Part shown: piece by piece, positions 1-12,009 of the stretch
How positions within the stretch are numbered: position 1 is the stretch's first letter
Layout: each line of letters begins with the position of its first letter
Source: Tetrahymena thermophila SB210
Lineage: Eukaryota; Ciliophora; Oligohymenophorea; Hymenostomatida; Tetrahymenidae
Assembly (NCBI RefSeq): GCF_000189635.1
Contig: NW_002476452.1
Coordinates: 124,001-188,000 of the forward strand
Length of the DNA stretch: 64,000 bases
Direction: 5' to 3'
The notes under the pieces: generated by a model
Databases searched by the model: none
Told to the model about the DNA's origin: nothing
Seen by the model: only the letters and a program-made list of their open reading frames with translations
Made by a program: the position numbers and the translations under genes

Positions 1-156
1 ATTTTTAATTTGGTTAAGAAAATAAATTTAGTGTGTGTAGACACCTAATTAATATTTAATTTATATGTTTGATATTTATTAAATTAATTAATTTTTGACA
101 AATAACTTGAACTTTAAAAAAAGATACTTAAGATATATATTTAAAGTAATAATTAG

Positions 157-384
157 CAAATAATCAAGTTCATTCATTATTAGCACTCAGCAATACACAA
201 TAGGAGCAAGCTTTCAAATGTTAATAATAATTTTATTTTTATTGATTAGGTAAATGAGATTGATGTTGAGAATATGAAATATTTCTTAGAGAAACTTCTC
301 AGAAAAAACTAATAAATTGATGGAAATATAAATGAGACTTTTACTTAACTAAATAGAATGATATGGATCTAGCTAGAATCATGA
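157..384 (+). CDS. 3' end of an unknown gene (last two exons, partial)
   Basis: Exons 157-219 and 250-384 are joined by a 30-nt GT-AG intron; both are in phase 0 and the frame ends at TGA 382-384. The upstream exons are beyond or near the left edge. The second exon encodes 44 residues that read as an amphipathic helix (VNEIDVENMKYFLEKLL, then more Leu, Asn and Gln), possibly a coiled coil. I do not recognise the family. Support is the intact frame through both exons, a protein-like composition and splice sites that fit. The intron is short for this genome, so the first exon is less certain than the second. Confidence 0.4.
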
Positions 385-932
385 TTTTAACAATTGAATA
401 GCTTTGAAAAAAAATTAGTAATTACATTATTTAAAATTAAAAAACAAAATAAAAGCTAAAATCCTTAATTAGGAACATAGGTAAATATTTATTTAATTAT
501 TTTAATTCATAAAAAAATACTAAAATTCCTCAATGCAATTGCATGAATTTTGTAAAATAAAAATAAATACTCAATACCTCAAAAAGCACATGTGAGGAAC
601 TCAAAAAAATCTGAAATAAAATTATATATTTTTAAATAAATAAATCAGTTATACTAACTACCCTAATGTCATTTTATTTAGTAACCCCACCCCACCTAAA
701 TGGGATTTAGAAAATTTTATTCTTTTTATTTCATTTATTTTATTAATATGCTATTAACTTACAAAATTTGTCATATTTATCAGGATAAAAATAATAATTA
801 ATCTAATTTTATTTTAGGTTAAATTATTCTAATACAAAATATAAAAGTATAAAACTAAACATATTAAATTCTATTATTTAAATATTTTTTTTTAGTTTAT
901 TAATTCTATTTTTATTATTCATGTATTTATTA
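385..932. other. AT-rich intergenic region
   Basis: Between the 3' ends of two converging genes. Only A/T-rich low-complexity sequence is visible. A short patch at about 683-710 is locally C-rich. No exon was found. Confidence 0.5.
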
Positions 933-3900
933 TCAAAAAAAAAAATATTTTTTCCATTATTGAAAAATAACTAATCTTTTTAGTTTAAAACATTTACTCT
1001 TTAGTTTCAATTCTTGTGATTCATTTAATTAATTAGCACTGTAGAAAAATTAATTTAAAAATAATTATTTAAATTAAGAGAAAAAAATGAAAAATTGTAT
1101 TAAGAATAAAATAAGTCAAATAATAAGTTAATAAATAAATTAAATAATTTATTGCTTTAAATTTATTTTTATATTAAAACTATCACAATTTAAAATAAAT
1201 TACTACAGCTCAAGGATCAAAAAATTTAGATTAGAGTAAATTGTTAAAGCAGAGCCTAAGTGTTATGCACCTATTGGGCCAATTTAATTTTCACTTTTAA
1301 ATATTAAAAAAAATATATTAATTGATTAGTTATTTAGCTTGAAAGAAAAAAGGAAGAAAAAAATGAGATAATAAGAAATTAATAATCAAAGTAAAAATTG
1401 AAAAATGAGTTAAATTAACAGAGAAAAAATTATTTTTAGAATAAAAAAGCATATTAATCAAATTAGTAGCTGATTAATAAATAAATTAAAAGAGTTGATT
1501 GGTTTTCAAATTCATTTTTATATTAAGAAATATCATAATTTATGACAAAAAAACTGTTTATACCTAATATCTAGTTTCAAATTTGTGAGAATATTGCAGT
1601 TTGCTAAAGCAAAGCCTAAGCCTGATATACCTTCATCACCAATTTAATTTTTACTTTTTAAATATTGATGATAATATATCATTAATTAGTAATTTAGAAG
1701 GAAAAGATAAAGAATAGATGTAAAATAATAAGAAATCAATTAATAAATAATCAATCAAAGCAAAAGTTAAAAACTTTGTTGAATTTAGAGAAATTAAAAG
1801 TGCAAACAGAATAAAAAAGTTAATAAACATATAAATAAATTAAAAGAGAGAGTTTTATTATTTCAAATTTATTTATATATTTAAAAATATCATAATAAAA
1901 AATAAAAAATTTACTGAAGATAAAGTTTCAAATTTGAGAGATTAGTGCACTTTGCTAAACTTTAACCTAAGCTTGATGCACCTTCGCCACAAATTTAACA
2001 AGACCTTTTTAAACATTGAAGAAAATTTAAATAGTCAACTAAAGGGAAAAATAAATTAAAAAAAAAACATGAATTAACAAGAAATTAGTTTAGAATGAAA
2101 GAAATAGTTGTAAATTAAAAAGTGAGTATATTAATTTCGCAATAAAAATAAATAATTTACTCAAAATAAAGTGCCAAATTTTATAGATTAGTGCATTTTG
2201 TTAAACTTGAGCCTAAGCCTGATGTGCCTTTATCACTAATTTGACAATCACTTTTTAAATATTGAAGAAAATATAATTTATCAACTAAAGAGAAAAAATA
2301 AGTAAACAAAAAGCATGAATTAATAGAAATTAGTAAAAAATAAACAATTTACTTAAGAATAAGTGTCAAATTTTAGAGATTAGTGCACTTAATTAAACTT
2401 GAGCCTAAGCCATGTGCACCTTCGTCACCAATTCGATTAGAACTTTTTAGATAGTGAAGAAAATATAATTAAAGGAAACAATTTTCTCAGATTTTTAGAT
2501 TTCAAAATTGATTTTTTTGAGATTTTTAGAAGTATTTAGATTTAAATTACATATTTTAAAAAACTTTTATATTTTATATAAATTCAAATTTAAGATTTTG
2601 TTGAATTGTTAAATTATAGGTTGTTCAAATTACTAAAAAATCTAAAAATTACTGTAATTTAAATTAAAGATTTTTAGATTTTAGATTAATTCTGATATAT
2701 ACATCTGCGAAAGGACACAGATTAGAATGAAAAATCATTTAACAATAAGAAATATGTAAATCCTTTAAAAAAAGTTGAAGGTAAAAAAATTAGTTAAATT
2801 AAGAGCTAAAAGTTATAATCAGAATTAAATAGTAAAAAAGCTGATAAATAAATTAGCTAAAAAACTTTATTATTATAAATTAATTTTAAAAAATAGAAAA
2901 ATCCAAAAGAAAAAACTGTTTTTACGAAAGATTAAGTTTATAATTTAAGATTTAAGCAGGGCATAAGCTTAATGCACCAGTTGCACCAATTTTATTTCTC
3001 CTTTTTAAATATTGAAAAAAACATTATAATTAATTTAAATAAATAAATAAACTGTTTTACTGGAGATTAAGTGTTAACTCTTCGAGATCAGTACAATTTT
3101 CTAAAACAGAACTTAAGCCTGATACACCATTATCGCCAATTAAATTATCACTTTTTAAAAAGAGAAGAATTTATAAATAATTAGTTATTTAAAAAAGGAA
3201 AAATGTAGTCAAATTATGAAATGAAAAGAAATTAATTAACTATTAAATAAAAAACAAATTAAATTTAGACAAAAATAGTATAATCAGTAGAATAAAAAGA
3301 ATATTGATCAAGACTAATAATTAAATTAATTAAAATATTTTTATTGTTTTAAATTAATTATAAAATTAAAGATATCATAATTCTAAACAAATAAACTGTT
3401 TTTACCCAAGTTCAAGTGTCAAATTTGTGAGATCAGTGCAATTTCCTAAAGCAGAACTTAATCCTAATACTCCTTCATCACCAATTTTATTGCCACTTTT
3501 TAAATATTGAAGAAAAATAATTAATAAAAAGGAAAAATAAAGAAAAACATGAAATTATAAGAAATGTATTCATAATCTCTTTATAATTTAAGATTTAAGT
3601 TTTGTTTTAAAGTTTTTAGTTTATCATTTAATTAATTTTCTATTAAAAACTGTAATGAAAATTTTATAAAAAAAACTACATTTTACAATAATTTAAGACC
3701 TATTGATTTTTTGAGTTAAAAATTTTTTTTTATTTAACCAAATTCAAAAACAAGATAGATTGATAAAAAGTGGCCTTTATTAATGAGGATATAAAATAAT
3801 CTGGATAATGCTAATAAATAAATTAATAAATTATAAGAGTTTTAATTTTATAAATTCATTTTTATAATTTATTTTATCACAATTCAAAAGAAAAATCTGC

Positions 3901-6895
3901 TTTTACTTGAGATAAAGTATCAAATTGGAGAGAATGTTGAACTTTGCTAAAGCAAAACCTAAACCAGATGCCCCAAAAGAGTGAATCCAGTTATTACTTT
4001 TTAAATATAAAGAACATATAATTAATTACTTACTCAATTAAAGTGAAAATATGAAGAAAATATACGAAATTGTAATAAATTAATGAAGAATTAAAGCAAA
4101 AGTTGAAATGAAATTAAAAAATAAGTTAAATTAAAAGAGAAAAAAGTGTATTGAAAGTAAAATGCAAATAAAAAAAATTAAAAGCTAATTTATAAATTCA
4201 AAGAATTTTATCATTTTAAATTGTTTTTTATAATAAATTTTATTTCAATCCAAAGCAAATAAACTATTTTTACTTGAGAATAAGTGTCAAATTTGAAAGA
4301 TAAAAGCACTCTGCTAAAGCAGTACCTAAGCCTGATACACCATCATCACAAATTTTACTTGAACTATTTAAATAAATAAAATAAAAACTTATAAATAACT
4401 AAAATGAGTTTTTTTTGAAATTCATTTTTAAGTTAAATAATAAATATTACAATCCAAAATAAATAAACTATTTTTACCTTAGATCAAGCTTTAAATTTGA
4501 GAGATTTTTGATCTTTGCCAAAGCATAACCTAAGTCTAATGCGCAATCATCACTAATATGACTTGAACTTTTAAAAAAATAATAATTAAATAAAAAGTTT
4601 AAAAATGTAAAAGAGAATTTTTTTTTAATTCATAATTTTGTTAAAAATCAAAAATAAATAAACTATTTTTACCTAAGATTAAGTTCTAACTTTTAGAGGT
4701 TTTTGATCTTTGCAAAAGCTGAACCTAGGTTTGATGTACCTTCAAAATTCATTTTATTTCGACTTATTAAATATCAAAGAAAAAAGATTTGTTAAAAAAT
4801 AATTATAAAAGTAAATAAATAAATCGGAGGAGGGAGGGAGGGAGGGTGGCTATATATGACTAAAAATAAAGATTTTATTGCATGCTAAATTAAAGGAGTG
4901 GTTGGTATGGGTAGTTGAAATGTTATAACTTTATTTTTTAATGCTTTGCATCAATAAAATAAGGTTGATTTTTGATGGACTAAGCTTATTAATTTAATGT
5001 GTTTTTTATTATCAATAAATAAAATTTAAAAATTTGTTTTAAAATAATTTTTTTAAATAAATAAAATTAAATCTTTATCTCAACATAAAAACTAGATTCA
5101 TATGATATATTAAGGTATAGCTAATACTTAGAAAAAATAATACTTTTTGGATAAAAGAAGGGGGAGCATCCAGGTCTAAGTTTAATTATTGTCTGAAAAT
5201 CTTTTTTGTATTAAAAAATATTCAATTACAAAACAAAACAAATAAACTATTTTTACCTAAGATGAAGCGTTAAATTTGAGAGATTAATGCATTTTGCTAA
5301 AGCAGAACATAAGCATGATGTACCATTATCACCAATTATATTTCCACTTTTATTTTTAAATATTGTAGAAATAATAGTTAATTAATCAAAGGAAAAAAAT
5401 GAACATGAAAAATAAGATATAATATAAAAAATTAATTGAAAACCAAATGTAAAGTTAAAAATTAAAAAAAGAATTAAGTGAAGAGAAAAAAAATTTTAAT
5501 CAGTAATTAAAAAATCAAATAAATAAATTAAAAGAGTTAATTTTTGAAATTTTTTTGTTTTAAAAAATATCATAACCCAAAACAAATACACTGTTTTACT
5601 TAAGGTAAAGGAGTAAATTTGAAAGGTTATTGTTTTTAACTAAAGCAGAAACTAAATTCGATGCACATATTGAATCAATTTTCTCACCTCTTTTAAAATA
5701 TTGAAAAAATATAATAAGTTAATTAATAAAGAAAAATACTAAATAATTAAAAATTTAATTATTATATTAAAATATCATGATCCCAAACAAATATACTACA
5801 TTGATTCAAAATAAAATGTCAAAATAGAGAGATTTTAACACTTTGCTAAAGCAGAGCCTAGGCATGATGCACCATTTGCACCAATTTAAGATTTACTTTT
5901 TAAATATTAAAGTAAATATATCATTACTTAGTTAGTTAGAAAGGATAAAATTATAAAAGAAATCAATTAATAATCAAAACTAAAGTTTAAAATTAAAAAA
6001 ATGATTTAAATTAAGAGAGAAAAATATAAATTAAAAATAAATCAAACAAATAAAATATTAATAGATAAACGAATTAAACAATCTTTTTGTTAGAATTCGT
6101 TTTTAATATTAAAAAATATCATAATCCAATACAAATAAACAGTTTTTACTTGAGATTAAGTGTCAAATTTGAAAGATTAGCGCAGTTTACAAGAGCAGAA
6201 CCTAAACTTGATGCACTTTTGTCACTAATTTAATTTTCACTTTTTAAATATTGAAGAATACATATTTAATTAATTAGTAGTTTAAAAGAAAAATTAAATA
6301 ATAATAAATCAACTAATAATCAAAGCCAAAGTTTAAAATTAAAAAATGATGTTAATTGAGAGAAAAAAAGTAAATTTAGAATTTAAAAATAAAATAAAAC
6401 AAATTAAAAGCTTTTTAATAAATAAAAAAAAATTTTTTTGTTTAAAATTCAATTTTATATTAAAAAGTATTACAATCTTAATATAATAAACTGTATTTAC
6501 CCTAAATAAAGTTTTAAATTTGTAAGGTTAGTACATTTTTTTAAAGCAGAATTAAAGCTTGATATTCCTTCATCTCCAATTTTATTCCTACTGTTTAAAT
6601 ATTAAGAAAAAAATATAATTAATTAGTTAGTTAGAAGGAAAAAAGGATGAGGAAAAATATGAAATAACAAGAAATTAATTAATCCTCAAACTAAAAGCTG
6701 AGCATCAAAAAAGAGTTAAAATAATTAATAATATTCATATGAATAAAAAATAAAATAAATAAATAATAATTGAAAGATCTGCATTTAAATACATTGATTT
6801 ATAAATTTGAATATAATAAGATAAATAATAATAAATTTAATATACGAAAGATCAATGTCTAGAACTGAATGAGATTAAAGAGAAGAGTTTAAAAA
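933..6895 (-). CDS. LRR protein gene with one LRR per exon (17-exon array; 5' end unresolved)
   Basis: Reading right to left, LRR exons are 6501-6590, 6150-6239, 5800-5895, 5600-5689, 5257-5346, 4673-4762, 4478-4567, 4274-4363, 3907-3996, 3406-3495, 3061-3150, 2926-3000, 2353-2442, 2161-2250, 1915-2004, 1564-1653 and 1207-1293. Fourteen are exactly 90 nt; the others are 87, 75 and 96 nt, all multiples of three. Every exon is one base, whole codons, then two bases, so all introns are phase 2. Each encodes one LRR of about 30 residues of the type N-x-IGDEGASGLGSALAKC-x-NL-x-NL-x-LxL (ribonuclease-inhibitor-like). The last exon 933-1038 ends in a Lys-rich tail with KLKRLV and TGA 933-935. A tentative upstream exon is 6846-6895 (ends SVLDIDL). 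No start codon was found. Introns are homologous to each other, so exon plus intron duplicated as a unit. No in-frame TGA occurs in the array. Such proteins usually mediate protein binding; the partner is unknown. Confidence 0.8.
4826..4849 (+). other. G-rich tract inside an LRR-gene intron
   Basis: A run of GGA/GGGA units in otherwise very AT-rich DNA, within the intron between LRR exons 4673-4762 and 5257-5346. It contains at least four G-runs and so could form a G-quadruplex on this strand. In the gene's own transcript it is a C-rich tract. Confidence 0.6.
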
Positions 6896-9200
6896 CTTTT
6901 TTTATTTAGAAAAATAAATATAAAATATTTATTAAAAAAAATGATAATAACAGTTTATAGCTTATAGTATTGTTTATTCTATAATATCATTTATTTTTTT
7001 TCAAGAATATTTATAGCAATTTATTTATACAGATTTAATTAATTAAAAAATTTATTTAGTTTTAGAGTTTACTTAGATAAAAAGATCAAATAAATATTAA
7101 TAAGATCATAAATTATTTTATATAATTTACTTTAGACAATAATATAATCAAAAATTTAGATATTAATATCATTTATTATATTTAAATCAATTTATATACT
7201 TAAAAATATTGTACTCATCAAAAATGGAAATAAATAAGTGAGTGAGTATAACCAAATGCCATTCAAAAATTTATTAATTTGATATCACTATTTTTATGAA
7301 TTGCTGATTTGTTTGAAAAAAATTTATGTTTTAATTAATTAATAATATTTATAATTATAATTAAAATCAATTTTTATAATTAATTTTTCAATCAAAATTT
7401 TAATTAATTTTAAACTTATTGCTCTATTAATATTTTTGATGTATATAAATTCCTAAAAAAATATCATAATAAGGTAAATAAACTATATTAAAAGATAAAA
7501 TAAAACCAAATTTTTAAATATGAGAAAAACAAAGGTAAAAATATTCTTGATAAAAGTGGATTTAGTTTCCAAAAAGGAGAAGGAGGATTAATAGGGATTA
7601 TCAAATCATTAATAAAAAACATAATTTAATTTCTATTAAACAAAGTAAATCAAGACAATATACCTTAAATTTTTTAGTTTAGTAGTAATTAATTTAATTT
7701 AAACTAAGAAACTTATTTTATTTTTTCTTTCATTAATAATTTAAAATAATACTTTGTAGAAATTTTATGAATAAATTCATCCTGTCTGTTTCTCTGTTAA
7801 TATTATTGTAAATTACTTTCATTTTTATTTGTAGACTTTAACTAGACATTTAGAATATATTTGAACTTTAATTAAATTTAAATTTTAAAACTTTAGCATA
7901 ATTTAAATGATGAATTCTATTAAAAACAAACATATATCAGCTAAATATTTTAAATGAATATTTTACTTTATTTTATAGTAAAATGTTTCTAAAATTGTTA
8001 AATTTATTATTTTATATAACTATATTATGAATAGCAGACAGTAAATTTACAAATAAATACTTGGATACATATATAAGTACTAATGAAAATTAGGTCTACT
8101 TTAATTATTTACTAAATTGGAAAGTGTTTAAAAATAGTTTACTGAATTTAAATTTTATGATACCAGATATGGATAGTCTTCAATCAATCAGTCTACTTAA
8201 TTGATTTTCTCATTTTGTACTATAATTTAATTTGGCATATTAAAAATAGATAAAGAACTTATTCTAAATAAGTACCTTAATTACTATATTAGAAAATAAT
8301 TATAAATTTTCAACCAACTTTCATGGTTGTGTTACCCAAATCTAATTATTTTATTGAGATGTTTTTTTAAAAAGAATATTATAAATTAAACAATCAAAAG
8401 AATTTTTATAAAATTTCATTTTTCATTTATTTTAATTCAAGAATTTTTGGCTAACCATAATTCTTCAATAAAAAAACTGAATCATATTCCACTAAACAAT
8501 TAAAATCTTCAATAAGTAATTAAAAAAATCAAATTATTTCATATTTATTTTTTAACTGCCTCTCTCCCTCCCTATTTTACCTCAATATGAGTAGGTTTCA
8601 TTATTTTCTTACTATATTTTATTATGTGCATTTTTTGCTTTTTATTTTAATTTCAAATAAAACTACTGGCTTTTAATTAATATAGATAATATAAATGTTT
8701 TTTTTGTTTTACTAAATATAGATCTATTTTCTTATTAACTATTAATTAAAAATATATCTTAATATTTTTTTATTTATAATTTTATAGATCATTTTAAATG
8801 TCAGATTAAGATTAATGTATGTATGGTTAATGAATGACAGATATTGAAATCTATTTTTATTGTCTTTAAAGATGAACAAACAAAACGGAATTAGTTAGAT
8901 CTTTCAATAGAAATTCATTTCAAAATAAATCACCCTATTTTGATTGATTTATAATGTAATCATTTAGTAAACTACTTATTTGTTAAACTTGGGCTTTATT
9001 TAAAAAGATAGAAATGCTCTTAATTAATGAGAAAAATGGGTTTTTGTCTCATAGAACTAAATAATATATTCTTTGCATAAAACTAATTATAGTACTGGTC
9101 TTATTATTTTAAATTAAGGCAGTTAAGAAAACATAATTAATTTAGATAATAAATTATAAGAAAATAATAAAAAAGATACAGAATAAATAAATAAAATCTA
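6896..9200. other. Gene-poor region upstream of the surface-antigen gene
   Basis: No supported exon. It should hold the missing 5' part of the LRR array gene (minus) and the promoter of the surface-protein gene at 9201 (plus). The stretch at about 7575-8300 recurs downstream of that gene (see repeat). A CT-rich tract lies at about 8558-8584. Confidence 0.4.
7575..8300 (+). repeat. Diverged direct repeat, left copy
   Basis: Matches 11045-11710 in the same orientation with many substitutions and indels. Shared anchors include the stretch ending in TTTTGTACTATAATTTAATT at 8214-8233, which pairs with 11624-11643. The two copies bracket the cysteine-rich surface-protein gene about 3.4 kb apart, suggesting duplication of a flanking region, for example during expansion of a surface-antigen cluster. 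Confidence 0.6.
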
Positions 9201-10850
9201 ATGTATTCAAAAGTTTTTTGTTTGATACTTGCTTTTGCTCTATTATAGATAGCATATACAGCTGACTGTGAACGTTGTACTTTTAGTGCAGATGGAAAAG
9301 ATGATAAGGGCCCTTGTACTCAATGCGATGAAGGTACATGTACTCCAGAAAAAGGAACTATAGGAACTACTTAATTAGCTTGTTCTATTAAAAAATGTTA
9401 GGCTGGTAAATTTAGTGAAACTGGATATGATTCTGATGGAAAGGGGAAAGGATGCACTAATTGTAACCCAGGTACTTACTCTATTGAAGGTTCAACAGAA
9501 TGCAATCTAATCCCTTGTGGCTATGGATATTATAGCGAAACAGGCTACTACGATTAAAACGAAGGAAGTAGATATAATGAATGTGAGATTTGCCCATATG
9601 GCAGGTCCACCACAAAAGAAAATACAATAGGAGATTATGATGAAGATGAAGATATTATTTGTGATTTACAGTTAGAAGAATGTCCTGAAGGTACATATAG
9701 TGATACAGGTTATGATAGTGATGGAATAGGTACTGGATGTTAAAAATGTGAGCCTGGTACTCATTCAATAAAAGGTTCAGACAGGTGTTCTCTAAAAGTC
9801 TGCGGTGTTGGCACTTATAGCTCAACAGGCTATTATAATACTATAAATTATGAGAAATGTACAGTTTGCCCAATTGGTAAATCAACTGATAAAGAAATGA
9901 CTATAGGAAAAGATGATAAAGTATGTACTTTGTAATTAAAATAGTGTCCTGAAGGTACATTTAGTACTACAGGTTATAATGGTAATACAAAAGAAAGTGA
10001 ATGTAAGAAGTGTAAATCTGGTACTCATTCTTTATTAGCCTCAAAATCATGTTAACTAAGACCTTGTGACTATGGTTATTATAGTAATACAGGATATTTC
10101 AATATTAATAAGGAAATTAATTGCACTAAGTGCCCTCTAGGAAAATCTACTAAGGAACAATAGACTATAGGAGAAGATGAAAAAGTTTGTGATGTGTAGC
10201 TATAATTCTGTCCTTAAGGCAAATTTAGTTATTCAGGCTATGATTTTGATGGGGAAGGGAAAGGGAACGGATGTTCTGATTGTTATCCAGGTACTTACTC
10301 TTTAGTAGGCTCTAAAAGTTGCGATCTAACATATTGTGGTTATGGTTATTATAACATAAATGGCTATTATAATCATTCTAAAGAAGCAGAATGCTAAAAA
10401 TGCCCAATAGGTAAATCTACCCCACTAGAAAATACATAAGGAACAGATGATAAAGTTTGCAGTGTGCAATCAAATAAGTGTCCTGAAAATAAATGGAGTA
10501 ATACAGGTTATGACTATGATGGAAAAGGGAAAGGATGTAAATATTGTGAATCAGGGACGTACTCTTTTGAGGGTTCTACAACCTGTGATCTAAAGTCTTG
10601 TGGTTATAATTTTTATAGCTAAACAGGTTTTTACATTACTAATTAAAAAGAAGAATGTAAGGCTTGTCCAGAAAATACTTATACTGATGGATATATTAAT
10701 GAAAGTTTGGATGATTCAATTTGTTTATCTTATAATTCAAGTGATTGTGATGAAAGTGAAAGTGAAGGATATGATAATAGTGAAAATACTTCAAACTCTA
10801 TTATCATTAAAACTACTTTAAGTTTGATTTTATTAGTTGCTCTTTTCTGA
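9201..10850 (+). CDS. Cysteine-rich repetitive surface protein, probably GPI-anchored (immobilization-antigen-like)
   Basis: Single-exon gene of 549 residues, ATG 9201 to TGA 10848-10850. Residues 1 to about 20 form a signal peptide (MYSKVFCLILAFALL). The body is five tandem units of about 75 residues, each of two half-units built on CxxC pairs: CPEGTYSxTGYDxDGxGKGCxxC followed by CGYGYYSxTGYYxxxxxxC and CPxGKST. These resemble the Cys-rich (ephrin-receptor/GCC2-GCC3-like) repeats of ciliate surface antigens. The tail is an Asp/Ser/Glu/Asn-rich linker, then a short hydrophobic end (IIIKTTLSLILLVALF) with no residues after it, the usual layout of a GPI-attachment signal. In ciliates such proteins coat cell and ciliary surfaces and are expressed one at a time. 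The first unit is less regular. Family assignment rests on architecture, not on a database match. Confidence 0.75.
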
Positions 10851-11044
10851 AACTGATTGATAAAAATATATTAAATATAAATTTATTATCAGAAATTAAG
10901 CTATTTATTAATATTTAATACTTATTTTTAAAGAGTTTTGTTAATGTTTACATTTATTTGTTGAACTGATATTGAAATTTGTTTTTAAATATAATTTTAA
11001 GATATTAAATATTTTAAAAATTAAACAGTTAAATATTTAGATTC

Positions 11045-11710
11045 CTAAAAAGAGGATTATTATGTGCTAACAAATTTAAATATTATAAGGTATTAATTAT
11101 TATCATAATTTAATTAATATTTAACAAAATAAATTACACACAATAATCTACCTTAATTTTTTTAGTTTTTGTTGTAATTATCTTAACTTAAACTTAGAAA
11201 CTTGCTTTTATTTTTATGTTAAGATGATTATAAATTTACTTTCTGCTTTTTATTTGGATACTTACTTTGACTAAAATCTCAAAATATTTTTTATTTTTAA
11301 TTAAATTTTAATTTGAAAAATATTAGCAAAATTTAAATAATGAATTCTGATAAAAATAAAATAATATTTGTAAATATTTAGTTAAATATTTATTTAAAAT
11401 TAATTAAAATCAAAGTAAAAGCTATCAGAAATTAATAAATTCATTATCTTCTTTTAATTTTTTATGAATAAAAATAAATATTTGAATACATAAATACAGT
11501 CTACTTTATTATTGTAATATTAATTATTTATCTAATTGAAAAGTCTATAAAAAATTATTTAAATTTTATCATAACAAATAAGGATAGTTTTCGATGGGTC
11601 TAGCTCTTAACTAAATTTTTTATTTTGTACTATAATTTAATTTATTATGCTAAGAATAGATAGATACTCTACCTCTAAATTAGATGCCATAATTAATTGA
11701 TTAGAAAACC
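11045..11710 (+). repeat. Diverged direct repeat, right copy
   Basis: Downstream partner of 7575-8300, same orientation, with indels. It sits between the surface-protein gene and the converging TPR gene. The rest of 10851-12009 is AT-rich sequence in which I see no exon. Confidence 0.6.
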
Positions 11711-12009
11711 CTCCTGTAAGTAACCTTAAAATTTTTCTGATTTATAATACAGTTTTTTAACTTTACTCAAATTTAAAAAATGTACAAATGTTTAAATTAA
11801 ATAAATAATTAGAGTGATTGAGTAGATTTAAGATAAAAAATAAATAATTAAATTTTATAAAATATATTTTTTTTTATTTAAAACTAAGCAAATAAATTAT
11901 GATACAAATCAAAATAATATTTTTAAAATTTTTAATAAAGCAATAAATAAGGTTTTGCTTATAAAGGTTTTATGACATTTTTGCTTAAAAAAAAATTTTT
12001 TTTTTTTTA

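Noticed and set aside
10600-10821. Standard-code ORF overlapping the surface-protein gene
   Set aside because: It is an out-of-frame shadow of the cysteine-rich protein frame that runs from 9201 to 10850.
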